Shown here one piece after another: positions 27,510 to 27,665 of a DNA stretch of 27,665 bases. Made by a program: the position numbers and the translations under genes. Source of the stretch: JACDBD01 sp050743385. GTDB taxonomy: Bacteria > Actinomycetota > Acidimicrobiia > IMCC26256 > JACDBD01. Position 1 is the stretch's first letter; each line of letters starts with the position of its first letter. The notes below the pieces were generated by a model that searched no databases, was not told the origin of the DNA, and was given only the letters and a program-made list of their open reading frames with translations. The stretch spans positions 1 to 27,665 of the forward strand of contig JBOGFJ010000107.1 of the NCBI GenBank assembly GCA_050743385.1, in the 5' to 3' direction.

Positions 27510-27665
27510 GTGGCCAAGTTCGGCGACGGAGGCGACCTGCTGAAGTGCTCCTTCTGCGGGAAGACGCAGAAGCAGGTCAAGAAGCTGATCGCCGGCCCCG
27601 GCGTCTACATCTGCGACGAGTGCATCGACCTCTGCAACGAGATCATCGAAGAGGAGCTCTCGCAG
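27510..27665 (+). CDS. clpX: Clp protease ATP-binding subunit ClpX (5' part only)
   Basis: Only the first 52 codons lie in the window. They encode the ClpX zinc-binding domain with Cys13-x2-Cys16 and Cys35-x2-Cys38 (LKCSFCGKTQKQVKKLIAGP, then GVYICDECIDLCNEI), which recruits substrates and adaptors. The GTG start has a GGGGGA ribosome site 4 nt upstream. ClpX unfolds proteins and feeds them to ClpP, encoded just upstream. It also degrades SsrA-tagged products of the SmpB pathway encoded at the other end of the window. Confidence 0.95.
   Translation, partial: MAKFGDGGDLLKCSFCGKTQKQVKKLIAGPGVYICDECIDLCNEIIEEELSQ

Noticed and set aside
1..27665. CRISPR array or insertion sequence
   Set aside because: No regularly spaced repeats, terminal inverted repeats with a transposase, or target duplications were seen.

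Overview
The window is a dense, high-GC (roughly 70 percent by eye) bacterial chromosome segment. It has housekeeping genes at both ends and a tRNA-rich middle. The organism looks like a member of Actinomycetota. The evidence is the mec, cysO and cysM sulfur-carrier cysteine genes next to murI, an Rv1339-type metallo-beta-lactamase-fold gene, rph and rdgB (the Mycobacterium tuberculosis Rv1334-Rv1341 neighbourhood), a MhuD-type haem-degrading enzyme, and a ClpP2-type protease subunit after trigger factor. The cysO/cysM strand and the tsaC insertion differ from mycobacteria. A deep-branching class such as Acidimicrobiia is a reasonable guess, but the sequence alone does not prove it.

Layout. 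1-2.8 kb: smpB (minus) diverges from an orphan molybdopterin-binding large subunit of the CoxL form II type. 2.8-4.5 kb: mec (plus) converges with cysM and cysO (minus), the carrier-protein route to cysteine. 4.5-10.4 kb: a tightly packed plus-strand run of tsaC, murI, a tiny ORF, an MBL-fold gene, rph, rdgB, an HSL-type esterase and an unknown protein, followed by a four-cysteine protein with a poly-lysine tail. 10.5-14.4 kb: tRNA-Leu, a DUF35/thiolase pair, an SDR-lipoprotein pair on the minus strand, a divergent AMIN-like lipoprotein and tRNA-Lys. 14.4-16.3 kb: a TIGR01777 epimerase and a compact nucleoside hydrolase whose stop codon lies inside tRNA-Arg, then tRNA-His. 16.3-19.8 kb: a three-gene, translationally coupled amidohydrolase-M24-M24 operon behind an 18-bp perfect palindrome. 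19.8-20.0 kb: tRNA-Gly, tRNA-Pro and a broken tRNA-Pro copy. 20.0-22.4 kb: a CLC-CBS transporter with a downstream marR gene. 22.4-25.3 kb: mhuD, an exported arylsulfotransferase-like protein, a lipoprotein and a VOC protein. 25.4 kb to the end: tig, clpP and the start of clpX.

Two window-wide themes stand out. First, genes that begin a transcription unit commonly have a -10-like hexamer (TANNNT or NACAAT) ending only 6-10 nt before the start codon, the pattern expected of leaderless mRNAs. Genes inside operons instead overlap their neighbours (GTGA/ATGA) or carry a Shine-Dalgarno sequence. Second, three promoter regions carry clear dyads: the amidohydrolase operon, the clc-marR operon and the VOC/tig gap. 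The best candidates for undescribed biology are the amidohydrolase-M24-M24 operon, whose second M24 protein has lost most metal ligands, and the clc-marR unit, with twin operator-like palindromes around its -10 box and an unusual CLC ion pathway. No gene-free stretch exceeds 300 bases. I saw no insertion sequence, prophage or CRISPR array.
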